Of a DNA stretch of 64,000 bases, positions 1 through 12,154 are shown piece by piece. Position 1 is the stretch's first letter; every line of letters starts with the position of its first letter. The notes below the pieces were generated by a model that saw only the letters and a program-made list of their open reading frames with translations, was not told the origin of the DNA and searched no databases. Location: assembly GCA_019873625.1 (NCBI GenBank), contig JAIOAW010000001.1, positions 1 to 64,000 of the forward strand, written 5' to 3'. This DNA is from Chloroflexota bacterium. GTDB lineage: Bacteria > Chloroflexota > Anaerolineae > UBA1429. The translations under genes and the position numbers were made by a program.

Positions 1-437
1 TCTGCCATACGATGCGTGTCTTCACGTCTCTTGACCGCATTCCCCGTATTTTGCGCCGCATCCAAGAGTTCGCTAGCCAACTTTTCTGGGAAGGCCTTGC
101 CCGAACGGCTCCGCGCCGACTGCAGGATCCATCGAATGGCCAAAGACGTCCGGCGATGGGGCGGCACCTCCACGGGAACCTGATAGGTAGCCCCACCCAC
201 GCGCCGCGGCCTGACCTCAATGACCGGCGCCACATTGCGGAGAGCCTGCTCAAAGACCTCTAGCGGGTCTTTGGAGGTTTTCGCAGCGACAATCTCAAAG
301 GCATCATAGACCAGGCTTTCCGCCAGGCTCTTTTTGCCATTTTTCATCACATTATTGATAAAGGCCGCCACCGTCTCGCTATTGTATTTACGATCGGGCG
401 CGATAACCCTTCGAGGTGGCCGATACCGTCTCGGCAT
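1..437 (-). CDS. rpsG: 30S ribosomal protein S7 (C-terminus cut by window edge)
   Basis: Reverse-strand translation MPRRYRPPRRVIAPDRKYNSETVAAFINNVMKNGKKSLAESLVYDAFE... is typical S7; start ATG at 437, downstream of rpsL. Confidence 0.95.
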   Translation of the reverse strand, partial: MPRRYRPPRRVIAPDRKYNSETVAAFINNVMKNGKKSLAESLVYDAFEIVAAKTSKDPLEVFEQALRNVAPVIEVRPRRVGGATYQVPVEVPPHRRTSLAIRWILQSARSRSGKAFPEKLASELLDAAQNTGNAVKRREDTHRMA

Positions 438-485
438 GCTAGATCCTCCCTGCCCTTACAACGTCTCTTGAACCGATAAAGGACG

Positions 486-932
486 CTACTTCCTGCGTTG
501 CTGCGGCTGAGCGCCCTCTTTGGGCTTTTTGGTGCCATACTGCGAACGCCCATGCCCACGGCCCTCTACGCCGGCCGCATCCAGGGCACCACGGATAATC
601 TGGTAGCGAACGCCCGGCAGGTCTCTCACGCGCCCGCCGCGCACCAACACCACCGAGTGCTCCTGCAGGTTATGCCCCTCGCCTGGGATATAGGCCGTAA
701 CCTCCACCCCGCTCGACAGGCGAACGCGCGCGATCTTGCGCAAGGCCGAGTTGGGCTTCTTGGGCGTCATCGTGCGCACCTGAGTGCATACACCGCGCCG
801 CTGAGGCGCCCCCTTGCGAGATTGCTTCATAATCCCCTTGAGGGAGTTGTAAGAATAACTCAGGGCCGGCGCCTTGGATTTATGGGTTTTCGGTTTGCGT
901 CCTTTGCGAACAAGTTGATTGATAGTCGGCAA
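486..932 (-). CDS. rpsL: 30S ribosomal protein S12, TTG start
   Basis: (M)[12 protein letters not shown]...[73 protein letters not shown] upstream of TTG at 932; the longer ORF to 1160 is an N-terminal over-extension. Confidence 0.95.
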   Translation of the reverse strand: MPTINQLVRKGRKPKTHKSKAPALSYSYNSLKGIMKQSRKGAPQRRGVCTQVRTMTPKKPNSALRKIARVRLSSGVEVTAYIPGEGHNLQEHSVVLVRGGRVRDLPGVRYQIIRGALDAAGVEGRGHGRSQYGTKKPKEGAQPQQRRK

Positions 933-981
933 ACTGACCCTCCTTACACGGTCTCCAAAACGGCTGAACTCACGAACGCGG

Positions 982-1010
982 ATTATACCATCCTCAAGAT
1001 ATTCTGTCAA
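982..1010 (-). promoter_or_regulatory. Perfect-consensus sigma70 promoter for rpsL-rpsG: TTGACA-N17-TATAAT
   Basis: + strand reads attata (982-987) ... tgtcaa (1005-1010), spacer 17. Confidence 0.85.
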
Positions 1011-1052
1011 AGCAACGTATAGGCACTGATGGCGATGATGCGCATAGACACA

Positions 1053-1096
1053 CATTGGGGTTTTGTGCGCCGTGCGGCCTTCACAAAACCCCAATG
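1053..1096. terminator. 15-bp-arm perfect inverted repeat between rpoB and rpsL, terminator-like but without clear T-tract
   Basis: cattggggttttgtg (1053-1067) / cacaaaaccccaatg (1082-1096). Confidence 0.5.
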
Positions 1097-1114
1097 CCCC
1101 ATCTAACGCTGACC

Positions 1115-5053
<3,939 letters not shown>

Positions 5054-5317
5054 AACACGCTCCTTATCGCAAAGGCTAGTGAAAAATTACCAGCCGACGC
5101 AACCGTGTCCTGGGTCGAGCCAACCCTATTCAAAAGGAAACGCCCTGGCACAACGAAACGTCACCTTGCTTGACCGTTCTTTGCAAGGTGACCCGCCTAT
5201 GCCAAGGACATTGAACAGGGTACAACCGTCCTATGCTCGAGGTGCTGAATACAAGGTCTTGCTATCTTGGTGGATGCCCCCGCACCGGCCAATGTACGTG
5301 GGGATTTGCGACTTTCC

Positions 5318-5345
5318 ATCATACCACATTTGACCGTCGTGTCAA
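5318..5345 (-). promoter_or_regulatory. Putative rpoB promoter TTGACA-N16-TATGAT
   Basis: + strand atcata (5318-5323) and tgtcaa (5340-5345); implies a leader of about 260 nt containing a hairpin at 5160-5192. Confidence 0.7.
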
Positions 5346-5429
5346 ATTTCACCTGTCCTTGCGCCAAAAGATCGTTACCCGCCATTGATAAAGCCAATGG
5401 CCAGGACACATAGGTCAGGAGCACCGCCC

Positions 5430-5670
5430 TCCCGGCCCGCACGCGAGGCCCCCCTCACCCTGGCCCTCTCCCACTCTAGGTGGGAGAGGGAACCCCGCAT
5501 AGCACGCGCCTCGCGCTCCGATTTCCCTCTCCCACATCACGTGGGAGAGAGGTTGGGGTGAGGGCCAAACACCCGGAGCGCGGGCCTCCTGGCCCGCACG
5601 CGAGGCGGGAGCCTCGCGCTCCAATTTCCCTCTCCCGCGCCAGCGGGAGAGGGGCTGGGGTGAGGGTCTT
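5430..5670. repeat. Composite palindromic REP-like repeats (modules CCCTCTCCC..GGGAGAGGG-TTGGGGTGAGGG and GGAGCGCGGGCCTCC..GGCCCGC-GCGAGGC-GGGAGCCTCGCGCTCC)
   Basis: At least three imperfect copies of the first module and one full plus partial copies of the second; related copies at 9350-9402 and 55478-55745. Confidence 0.85.
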
Positions 5671-5679
5671 CACGCCCCC

Positions 5680-5708
5680 TTGCCAACGCGCACAACCCCT
5701 TTTATACT
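5680..5708 (+). promoter_or_regulatory. Putative promoter TTGCCA-N17-TATACT for the downstream sensor gene
   Basis: ttgcca 5680-5685, tatact 5703-5708, spacer 17. Confidence 0.6.
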
Positions 5709-5741
5709 ATCCGCACTTAGTTCCCTTGCACTCGGAGCCTT

Positions 5742-7409
5742 ATGGCAAAACTCGGTCGTCCACTCCTTGCACTCGGCCTCGTCGGCCTCGCCCTCTTGGC
5801 GGGGCTGGAAGTGATCCTCCTTTCCGGCGGCATTTTGGCTTGGCCAGTGTGGGCACTTTTCGGCCTCACCGTTCTGTGGTTCGGGGTTATGGCCTACCGC
5901 ATAGCCCTCCTCCGGCGCGAACTCGCCCTTCGCGAGCGCCTGCTCAAAATCGGCCGCGAACTCGCCTCGCTGCGCGAGGGGGGCGAACTCCTCGACCGCC
6001 TGGTGGAGGCCATCGCCCAACTCATCCCCCAGGCCGATAAATGCGTCATCCACCTCCTCGGCCCAGGGGGGAAGCGCCTCTTCCCCCGCTACACCACTGC
6101 GCCCACGCCCGGCCCCTCTATGGGGATGCCCGCCGATCAGGGCATCGCCGGCCAGGCCCTCAAAGAGCGCCGCGCCATCTGCGTGGATGACGTCACCAAA
6201 GAGCCGGCCTTTCTTCCGCTCAGTTCTGGCAGCGACCTGCGCGCCCTTTTGGTGGCGCCCTTTTACGTGGCCGAACAGCCCCTGGGCACGTTGAGCCTCA
6301 ACAGCCGCGTCCCGGGCGCCTTTTCGGCGCGCGATGTCGAGATCGTCTCCATCTTGGCCGGGTTCGCCTCGAACGCCTTTTACCAGAGCCGCGCCCTTGC
6401 CCAAGGGCAACTGCAATCCAACCGACTGGCCGCTATGGTGGACCTTTTGGATGACGGCCTCCTCATCCTGGACGAGGCGGGGCGCATCCTGCAACACAAT
6501 TTGGCCCTTACGCAGATCATCGGCCTGGGCGCGCGAGACCTGACCGGCCTCTCGCTGAACGACGCCTCTTCCGATGAGGCCCTGCGCCGCCTGGCTGCCC
6601 TGGTCAGCGCGTTGGATTCCACCCCCGAGCGGGGCGTTCAACGCCTTTTGGCGCTTGAGGGATCGCCCTCCCGCCGTTTGCGCGTCACGCGCACGCCCTT
6701 TACCGACCGCGATGGGAACCGCCTGCAGATGATCGCCCTGCGCGACGAGAGCGAGCACGCCGCCCAACTCCAGGCCCAGCAGTCGCTGGCCACCGCGGCG
6801 GGCCTGGAACTCTGGGCGCTCCAACAGCGCACCCTGGAGGGCACCCCGCAAGAGGCCCCCGCCTTGGCTGCGGCTATGCGCCGCCTGGCGGCCAACCTGG
6901 CCGACCCCTGCCTCCTCGATGGCGACCCAGCGCACCTCCAGCGCGAACCGGTGGACCTTTCGGCGCTCTTACTGGAGGTATACCGCCGCTTCGGGCAGAT
7001 GGTGGACGTCTCCACCGGGCTTCTCGCCATCAAATGCCCCGACGAGGTGCCCCTCATCTTGGGGGATGCCGAGCGCCTGTCGCGCGCTTTGCTCTGTTTA
7101 CTTGGGAATATCGCCCACCGCGCGCGGGAGGATACCGAGGCGACTCTACGCGTGACGGTGGAAGGGGATATGCTCGCGCTATCGCTAGAGGATACGGGGG
7201 CGCCTATCCCCCCTGAGGAGCGCGCGCGCCTCGTGAGCCATCGTTTTACGCTCGGCCAGGCCCTCCCCACAGGCCCCGCCGGCACGGGGTTCGATCTCTA
7301 CGCCGCCAAGCGGCTCATCGAGGCCCACGGCGGGCAGATGTGGATGCCGGACCCCCCGCCGGGGCTGACGCAGTTCCGCATCCTGCTGCCCATCGCCGAG
7401 GTCGCCTAG
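5742..7409 (+). CDS. Membrane sensor protein: N-terminal TM, GAF, PAS, C-terminal HATPase-like (degenerate histidine kinase)
   Basis: Two hydrophobic N-terminal helices; GAF-like region QGIAGQALKERRAICVDDV...LLVAPF; PAS LLDDGLLILDEAGRILQHN; G boxes LEDTGAPIPPEERARL...GTGFDLYAAKRLIEAHGG; no recognisable HELRNPL-type H-box. Confidence 0.75.
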   Translation: MAKLGRPLLALGLVGLALLAGLEVILLSGGILAWPVWALFGLTVLWFGVMAYRIALLRRELALRERLLKIGRELASLREGGELLDRLVEAIAQLIPQADKCVIHLLGPGGKRLFPRYTTAPTPGPSMGMPADQGIAGQALKERRAICVDDVTKEPAFLPLSSGSDLRALLVAPFYVAEQPLGTLSLNSRVPGAFSARDVEIVSILAGFASNAFYQSRALAQGQLQSNRLAAMVDLLDDGLLILDEAGRILQHNLALTQIIGLGARDLTGLSLNDASSDEALRRLAALVSALDSTPERGVQRLLALEGSPSRRLRVTRTPFTDRDGNRLQMIALRDESEHAAQLQAQQSLATAAGLELWALQQRTLEGTPQEAPALAAAMRRLAANLADPCLLDGDPAHLQREPVDLSALLLEVYRRFGQMVDVSTGLLAIKCPDEVPLILGDAERLSRALLCLLGNIAHRAREDTEATLRVTVEGDMLALSLEDTGAPIPPEERARLVSHRFTLGQALPTGPAGTGFDLYAAKRLIEAHGGQMWMPDPPPGLTQFRILLPIAEVA

Positions 7410-8035
7410 GCGCGGGCCGATCGAACCGCTTCCTCCTCGGCCAAAAGGGCGCGGGCGTGCGCGAGGTCTTGCGGCGTGTTGATGTTGAAGAAGGAACGCC
7501 GGAGGGGGTCCAGCCTTTGGATGGTTTCCTCTTCCAAATAGCGCACCGCAAGGCCCTGCAAAAAGACGCTCAGCCGGCGTTCGGCGCGCCCCAGGGCGCC
7601 GTAAAGGCGATCGAGGCAGGTTTGGTGATAGAGCGCGTGGAGCGGTTCTAGGCCCACGTGCAGGCGAGGCACCACGGCCTGGCAGCCTTCGGCCAACTCG
7701 AGCATCGCTTCCACCACGGGCCGCTGGATGAAGGGCATATCGCAGCCCACCACGAGCACCCACGGCCAGCGCGCCGCCTGCAAGGCGGCGGCCAGCCCGG
7801 CGAGCGGCCCCTCGTAGGGGGCCAGGTCCTCTAGGAGTCGCGCCTCGGCTACCGCCAGGCCCTGCCCCCTCCGCACGATGACCAGCCGATCCTCGCCCAG
7901 CCAGGCCAATCGGCGCAGGGCGCGATCTATAAGCCGTTCGCCGCCCAGGCAAAGGCCGGCCTTTTCGCCGCCCAGCCGCAGGCCCTCTCCCCCAGCCAGG
8001 ATGGCTACGCTCACGCGGCCGATCTCCGCCCTCAC
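7406..8035 (-). CDS. mobA: Molybdenum cofactor guanylyltransferase, GTG start overlapping degV stop
   Basis: VSVAILAGGEGLRLGGEKAGLCLGGERLIDRAL...VLVVGCDMPFIQ...NINTPQDLAHARAL; the ORF extending to 8527 overlaps degV and is over-extended. Confidence 0.88.
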   Translation of the reverse strand: MRAEIGRVSVAILAGGEGLRLGGEKAGLCLGGERLIDRALRRLAWLGEDRLVIVRRGQGLAVAEARLLEDLAPYEGPLAGLAAALQAARWPWVLVVGCDMPFIQRPVVEAMLELAEGCQAVVPRLHVGLEPLHALYHQTCLDRLYGALGRAERRLSVFLQGLAVRYLEEETIQRLDPLRRSFFNINTPQDLAHARALLAEEEAVRSARA

Positions 8036-8916
8036 AGCCGAGAGGCCCCCTCGGGCACGTAGCACAGGCCCACCGTGCCCGGCCCGGAATGCACCATCAG
8101 CGCGGGAGAGAGGTCGCAAAAGAGGGTCTCGACGACGGGCACCCTTTCGGCCACCAGGGCGCGGAGCGCTTCGGCCTCTTCCAGCGCAGCGGCATGGGTG
8201 AGCGCCAGGCGAATGCCCTCGCCCCCCGGCACGGCCTCGGCCACGAGTTCGGCTATGCGCCGGTAAGCGCGCGGACGCGAGCGGGCCAGCCCCGCCAGGA
8301 CGATCTCCCCATCTTCCATCGAGATAATCGGCTTGATGTTCAAGAGCGCCCCCACGAAGTGTTGGGCGCGCCCAATACGGCCCCCCATATAGAGGTAACG
8401 CAGGGTATCCGCCGTTTGGAGCATACGCGTCACGGGGATCATCCTCTGCACCAGGGCGCACACCTCCTCCAGGGTTGCGCCCTGGGCGGCCGCTCGTGCG
8501 GCTTGCAGGCTCATCCAGCCATGGCACATCGAGACATTGCGCGTATCCACCACGCGGATTTCCACATCGGGCCGGTGTTGAAGGGCCATACCGCGCCCCA
8601 CCAAGGCCGCCTGGTAGGCGCCGCTTCCGCGCGAGGTCATATGGAGCGAGAGGATAGCCGGGGCGCGTTCCGCCGCCTGGAGATAGGCCGCCTCGTAATC
8701 GCCGGGGCCGGGGTTGGCCGTCTTGGGGAGTTCGGCCTCTTTGGGGAGGGAAGCGAGGTACTCGGCAAAGGCCTGTGGGCCGATATCCACGCCATCGCGC
8801 AGGGCCTGCCCCTGCACGTGCACATAATAGGGCACCACGATGATCCCATACTCGGCAGCCGCCCCTTCGGGCAAGCTGGCCACACTATCCGTCACCACCG
8901 CCACGCGCGCCATCAT
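8032..8916 (-). CDS. DegV family fatty-acid-binding protein
   Basis: VAVVTDSVASLPEGAAAEYGIIVVPYYVHVQGQALRDGVDI...SLHMTSRGSGAYQAA...VDTRNVSM. Confidence 0.92.
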   Translation of the reverse strand: MMARVAVVTDSVASLPEGAAAEYGIIVVPYYVHVQGQALRDGVDIGPQAFAEYLASLPKEAELPKTANPGPGDYEAAYLQAAERAPAILSLHMTSRGSGAYQAALVGRGMALQHRPDVEIRVVDTRNVSMCHGWMSLQAARAAAQGATLEEVCALVQRMIPVTRMLQTADTLRYLYMGGRIGRAQHFVGALLNIKPIISMEDGEIVLAGLARSRPRAYRRIAELVAEAVPGGEGIRLALTHAAALEEAEALRALVAERVPVVETLFCDLSPALMVHSGPGTVGLCYVPEGASRL

Positions 8917-8940
8917 TCCCTCCTCTAATCAACACACAAA

Positions 8941-8972
8941 AGGGATGCCGTGCCTTGCGCCTCGGCATCCCT
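8941..8972 (-). terminator. Rho-independent terminator of acpP
   Basis: agggatgccg / cggcatccct arms; T-rich TTTTGTGTG follows on the minus strand. Confidence 0.75.
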
Positions 8973-8997
8973 CATCTTCCTCAACGCCCCAGGCCCC

Positions 8998-9234
8998 CTA
9001 GCGGGCGCCGTGCTGTTCCAGATAATTCACAGCATCGGCCACCGTGGCGATCTTTTGCGCATCCTCATCCGAAATCTCGCCGCCGAACTCCTCCTCAAAA
9101 GCCATAATGAGTTCCACCAAGTCGAGCGAATCGGCCTCGAGATCCTCTCGGAAGCGCGCCTCCATCGTTACGCGGCTCTCATCCACCCCCAATTGATCGA
9201 CGATAATGGCCTTTACACGGTCGAAAACGGTCAC
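8998..9234 (-). CDS. acpP: Acyl carrier protein, GTG start
   Basis: (M)[77 protein letters not shown] phosphopantetheine site. Confidence 0.96.
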   Translation of the reverse strand: MTVFDRVKAIIVDQLGVDESRVTMEARFREDLEADSLDLVELIMAFEEEFGGEISDEDAQKIATVADAVNYLEQHGAR

Positions 9235-9349
9235 GGTCCCTCCCTCCTCGTGTGGTTTGGGGCGAGTATAGCACCGCCCAGCGAGCGCGTCAATCCGCTC
9301 ACCCCTATAACACGCGGAAGAGGAGAGGGTTGCGCCCCAGCACGCCATC

Positions 9350-9402
9350 CGGAGCGCGGGCCTCCCGGCCCGCAGCGCGAGGCTCCCGCCTCGCGCTCCT
9401 CT
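9350..9402. repeat. Second-module palindromic repeat copy (GGAGCGCGGGCCTCCCGGCCCGCAGCGCGAGGCTCCCGCCTCGCGCTCC)
   Basis: Near-identical to 5576-5622 and 55591-55630. Confidence 0.75.
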
Positions 9403-9464
9403 TCGAAAAAGGTCAAGAGCGGACCTTATCTCCAGGTAGCCTCTAACACACGCCCCATTGTAAA

Positions 9465-9496
9465 AAAGAAAGGCGCCGAGAAGGGCGCCTTTCTTT
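9465..9496 (-). terminator. Rho-independent terminator after pilin gene
   Basis: 13-bp arms aaagaaaggcgcc / ggcgcctttcttt followed by TTTTA on the minus strand. Confidence 0.85.
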
Positions 9497-9518
9497 AAAA
9501 AGAGGAGCTTCTAGCGAC

Positions 9519-9989
9519 TTAGTCCGGTGTGCAGATATAGTTGCCGTCGTCGTCAATGACGATCGAGGTATCGGCGTCGCCATCTACACCATCCGTGTCT
9601 TCCCCGCAACCATCCACCGTGCAACAGACCGTTGGCTCGTTACCGTCGTTCCACACTACTACGGACTGCCCCGGATAGCCCACGTCGGACCACGTGTAAT
9701 AGTACTTGGTCGCTCGCTTGAGGTACTGCCCTACTTCCGCAAAGGCAGCGTCATTGGGATTAATCTGCTTTGGCTCAGTAGTATTATCAGCCAAATTGAT
9801 AAGTGGTTGTTGCAAGGTGACATACGCGTTCAGGGCCGTCTCTACCGTCTCCCGCTCGGACTGCATCCCCCGCTTCATAGCCACCATCCGCAGGTTGCCC
9901 ACGCTCAGGGCCACAATGCCGATGAGGATGGCCAAAATGGCCAAGACGATCAAGAGTTCGATGAGGGTAAAACCACGTTCTTTACGCAT
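9519..9989 (-). CDS. Type IV pilin (class III signal peptide) with Asp/Cys-rich C-terminus
   Basis: MRKERGFTLIELLIVLAILAILIGIVALSV; C-terminus VCCTVDGCGEDTDGVDGDADTSIVIDDDGNYICTPD. Confidence 0.9.
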   Translation of the reverse strand: MRKERGFTLIELLIVLAILAILIGIVALSVGNLRMVAMKRGMQSERETVETALNAYVTLQQPLINLADNTTEPKQINPNDAAFAEVGQYLKRATKYYYTWSDVGYPGQSVVVWNDGNEPTVCCTVDGCGEDTDGVDGDADTSIVIDDDGNYICTPD

Positions 9990-10191
9990 CGTTGTCCTCC
10001 CTATATGAGATGGATTGCATCACAAAATCTTCCGCCCGCCGAGAACCCTTCCCTTTTTTGCCGATGTGCACCTCCTTCTCTCCCCCTATGGATAAACCGT
10101 TTGAACTCTTGAACTCTGCCGGCATTCTAGCACGAAGGAGTGCTCCAATGCGTAAAGGTTACGTAAATATCCAGTAAGCCTCGTGTAAACG

Positions 10192-11295
10192 TTAGGCGGC
10201 AAGGCGCGTGCGGAGGTAATCGGGGTTCTGCGCCTTGCTCATCACCTCTTCCAAAGAGACCTTGCCCTTCTGGTAGAGTTCTTGCAGGGCTTGGTCGAGC
10301 GTCTGCATACCGTATTTTTGGCCCGTCTCAATGACGCCGGGGAGTTGGTGCGTCTTGGCATCTCGGATGAGGCTGCGCACGGCGGGCGTGGCCGTCATCA
10401 CCTCCACGGCGGGCACACGGCCGGCGCCGTCGAGGGTGGGGAGGAGGGTCTGCGAGAGCACCCCCTCGAGGATGCCCGCCAACTGCACGCGCACCTGCTG
10501 CTGTTGATGCGGCGGGAAAACGTCAATGATGCGGTCCACGGTGAGCGCGGCGCCGGCCGTATGCAAGGTGGAGAGGACGAGGTGGCCCGTCTCGGCCGCG
10601 GTGATGGCCGCCGCGATCGTCTCCAAATCGCGCATCTCCCCCACCAAGATGACGTCCGGATCTTGCCGCAGGGCGTGCTTGAGGGCCGTCGCGAAAGAAA
10701 GCGTATCCCCGCCCAACTCGCGCTGAGTGATGAAACAACGGTTATCGCGCAGAAGATATTCGATGGGGTCCTCGATGGTGATGATGCGCCGCGCCTCGCG
10801 CTGGTTCAAGTAGTTGATCATCGCCGCAAGCGTGGTGGATTTGCCACTGCCCGTCGGCCCGGTGACGAGGATCAACCCGCGCGGCTTGAGCACAAGTTCT
10901 TTGCAGATTTGGGGCAGGCCGAGTTCCTCGATGGAAGGCACCACGAAACTCAGCCGGCGCATCACGATGGTGATGGTGCCGCGCTGCAGGGCGATATTCA
11001 CGCGAAAGCGCCCTACGCCGCTCAGCCCGTAGGACATATCCAGTTCGAGTTCCTCGCGAAAGCGCCGGCGCTGTTCTTCGTTCGTCAACTCCTCGAAAAA
11101 GCGTTCCATATCCTCCGCGCCCACGATGCCGTACTCCATCTGCGGGCGCAGTTCGCCGTGGATGCGCAACACGGGCCGGCTCCCGGCCTTGAGGTGCAGG
11201 TCCGAGGCGAGTTTCTCGCCCGCAAGTTGCATCAGTTCCTGGATGTGCACCTCAGAAATCGGCTTAGAAACTCCCGAAACTCCGCTATCCGCCAT
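10192..11295 (-). CDS. pilT: Type IV pilus retraction ATPase
   Basis: GELRPQ..., ILVTGPTGSGKSTTLAAMINYLN, ITIEDPIEYLL, LRQDPDVILVGEMRDLETIAAAITAAETGHLVLSTLHT. Confidence 0.95.
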   Translation of the reverse strand: MADSGVSGVSKPISEVHIQELMQLAGEKLASDLHLKAGSRPVLRIHGELRPQMEYGIVGAEDMERFFEELTNEEQRRRFREELELDMSYGLSGVGRFRVNIALQRGTITIVMRRLSFVVPSIEELGLPQICKELVLKPRGLILVTGPTGSGKSTTLAAMINYLNQREARRIITIEDPIEYLLRDNRCFITQRELGGDTLSFATALKHALRQDPDVILVGEMRDLETIAAAITAAETGHLVLSTLHTAGAALTVDRIIDVFPPHQQQQVRVQLAGILEGVLSQTLLPTLDGAGRVPAVEVMTATPAVRSLIRDAKTHQLPGVIETGQKYGMQTLDQALQELYQKGKVSLEEVMSKAQNPDYLRTRLAA

Positions 11296-11317
11296 GGCTA
11301 ACTTCCACCTTCGGAAA

Positions 11318-12154
11318 CTAGATTAAGCGCATATACCCTGCGAGCGCTGTGTCTCCATAGAGCATCACGAGGAACGTCGTCACCACGAGAAAGGGCGCAA
11401 AGGGCACAGCCGTCTTGCGGCCGGCCTTGCCGCTCAAGAGAAGGATGACGCCCACGATGCCTCCTAGGATGAACGAACCGAACACGGCCATCAGCGCCCC
11501 CGGGAAGCCCGTGATGAGGCCGGAGAAGGCGGCCAGGCGCACATCCCCATCGCCCATCCCCTGCGGGCTGATGAGATAGACGAGGAGAAAGATGAGGAAA
11601 GCCACCACCCCGCCCACCAGTTGGCTCACCGCGGCCACCTGGCCGGCGTTCAGCGTTAGCCGATAGGGCAAAAAGAGGGACATCACCGCCGTGTGGTAAG
11701 AGGGCACATCCCCCGCCAGGCGCCGCACCGGGATGAGGAGAAGCGCCAAGATAATCGAGGGGATGATGACCACGTTCAGGATGAGTTTGTGCTCCAGGTC
11801 AATCACCGCGATGACGAGGAGGATGACGCTGTAAAGGGTATAAATGCCCAGCGCCCACGTTGGCCCCACCCGCCAGGCCAAAAAGGCAAAGAGCGCCCCC
11901 GTGAGGAGTTCCACCCAGAACACCCGCCAGGGGATGCGCTCGCCGCAGGTGCGGCAGCGGCCCTTCAGGGCGAGGTAACTCACCAGGGGCACCATCTCCC
12001 AGGCCGCCAAGCGCCGGCCGCAGGAGGCGCAGTGCGAGGGCGGCCGCAGGAGCGACTCGCGCCGAGGCAGGCGGTCTATCACCACGTTCAGAAAACTCCC
12101 CACCAGCAGCCCCACCAAGCCATACAGCACTATGAACACCGCGTGCGTCATCAT
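11318..12154 (-). CDS. pilD: Prepilin peptidase / N-methyltransferase
   Basis: GSFLNVVIDRLPRRESLLRPPSHCASCGRRLAAWEMVPLVSYLALKGRCRTCGERI; ATGATG start overlapping the pilM stop. Confidence 0.95.
   Translation of the reverse strand: MMTHAVFIVLYGLVGLLVGSFLNVVIDRLPRRESLLRPPSHCASCGRRLAAWEMVPLVSYLALKGRCRTCGERIPWRVFWVELLTGALFAFLAWRVGPTWALGIYTLYSVILLVIAVIDLEHKLILNVVIIPSIILALLLIPVRRLAGDVPSYHTAVMSLFLPYRLTLNAGQVAAVSQLVGGVVAFLIFLLVYLISPQGMGDGDVRLAAFSGLITGFPGALMAVFGSFILGGIVGVILLLSGKAGRKTAVPFAPFLVVTTFLVMLYGDTALAGYMRLI

Noticed and set aside
7406-8527. 373-aa version of mobA
   Set aside because: N-terminal part is antisense-like low-complexity sequence overlapping degV in the same strand; the GTG at 8035 gives a canonical MobA start
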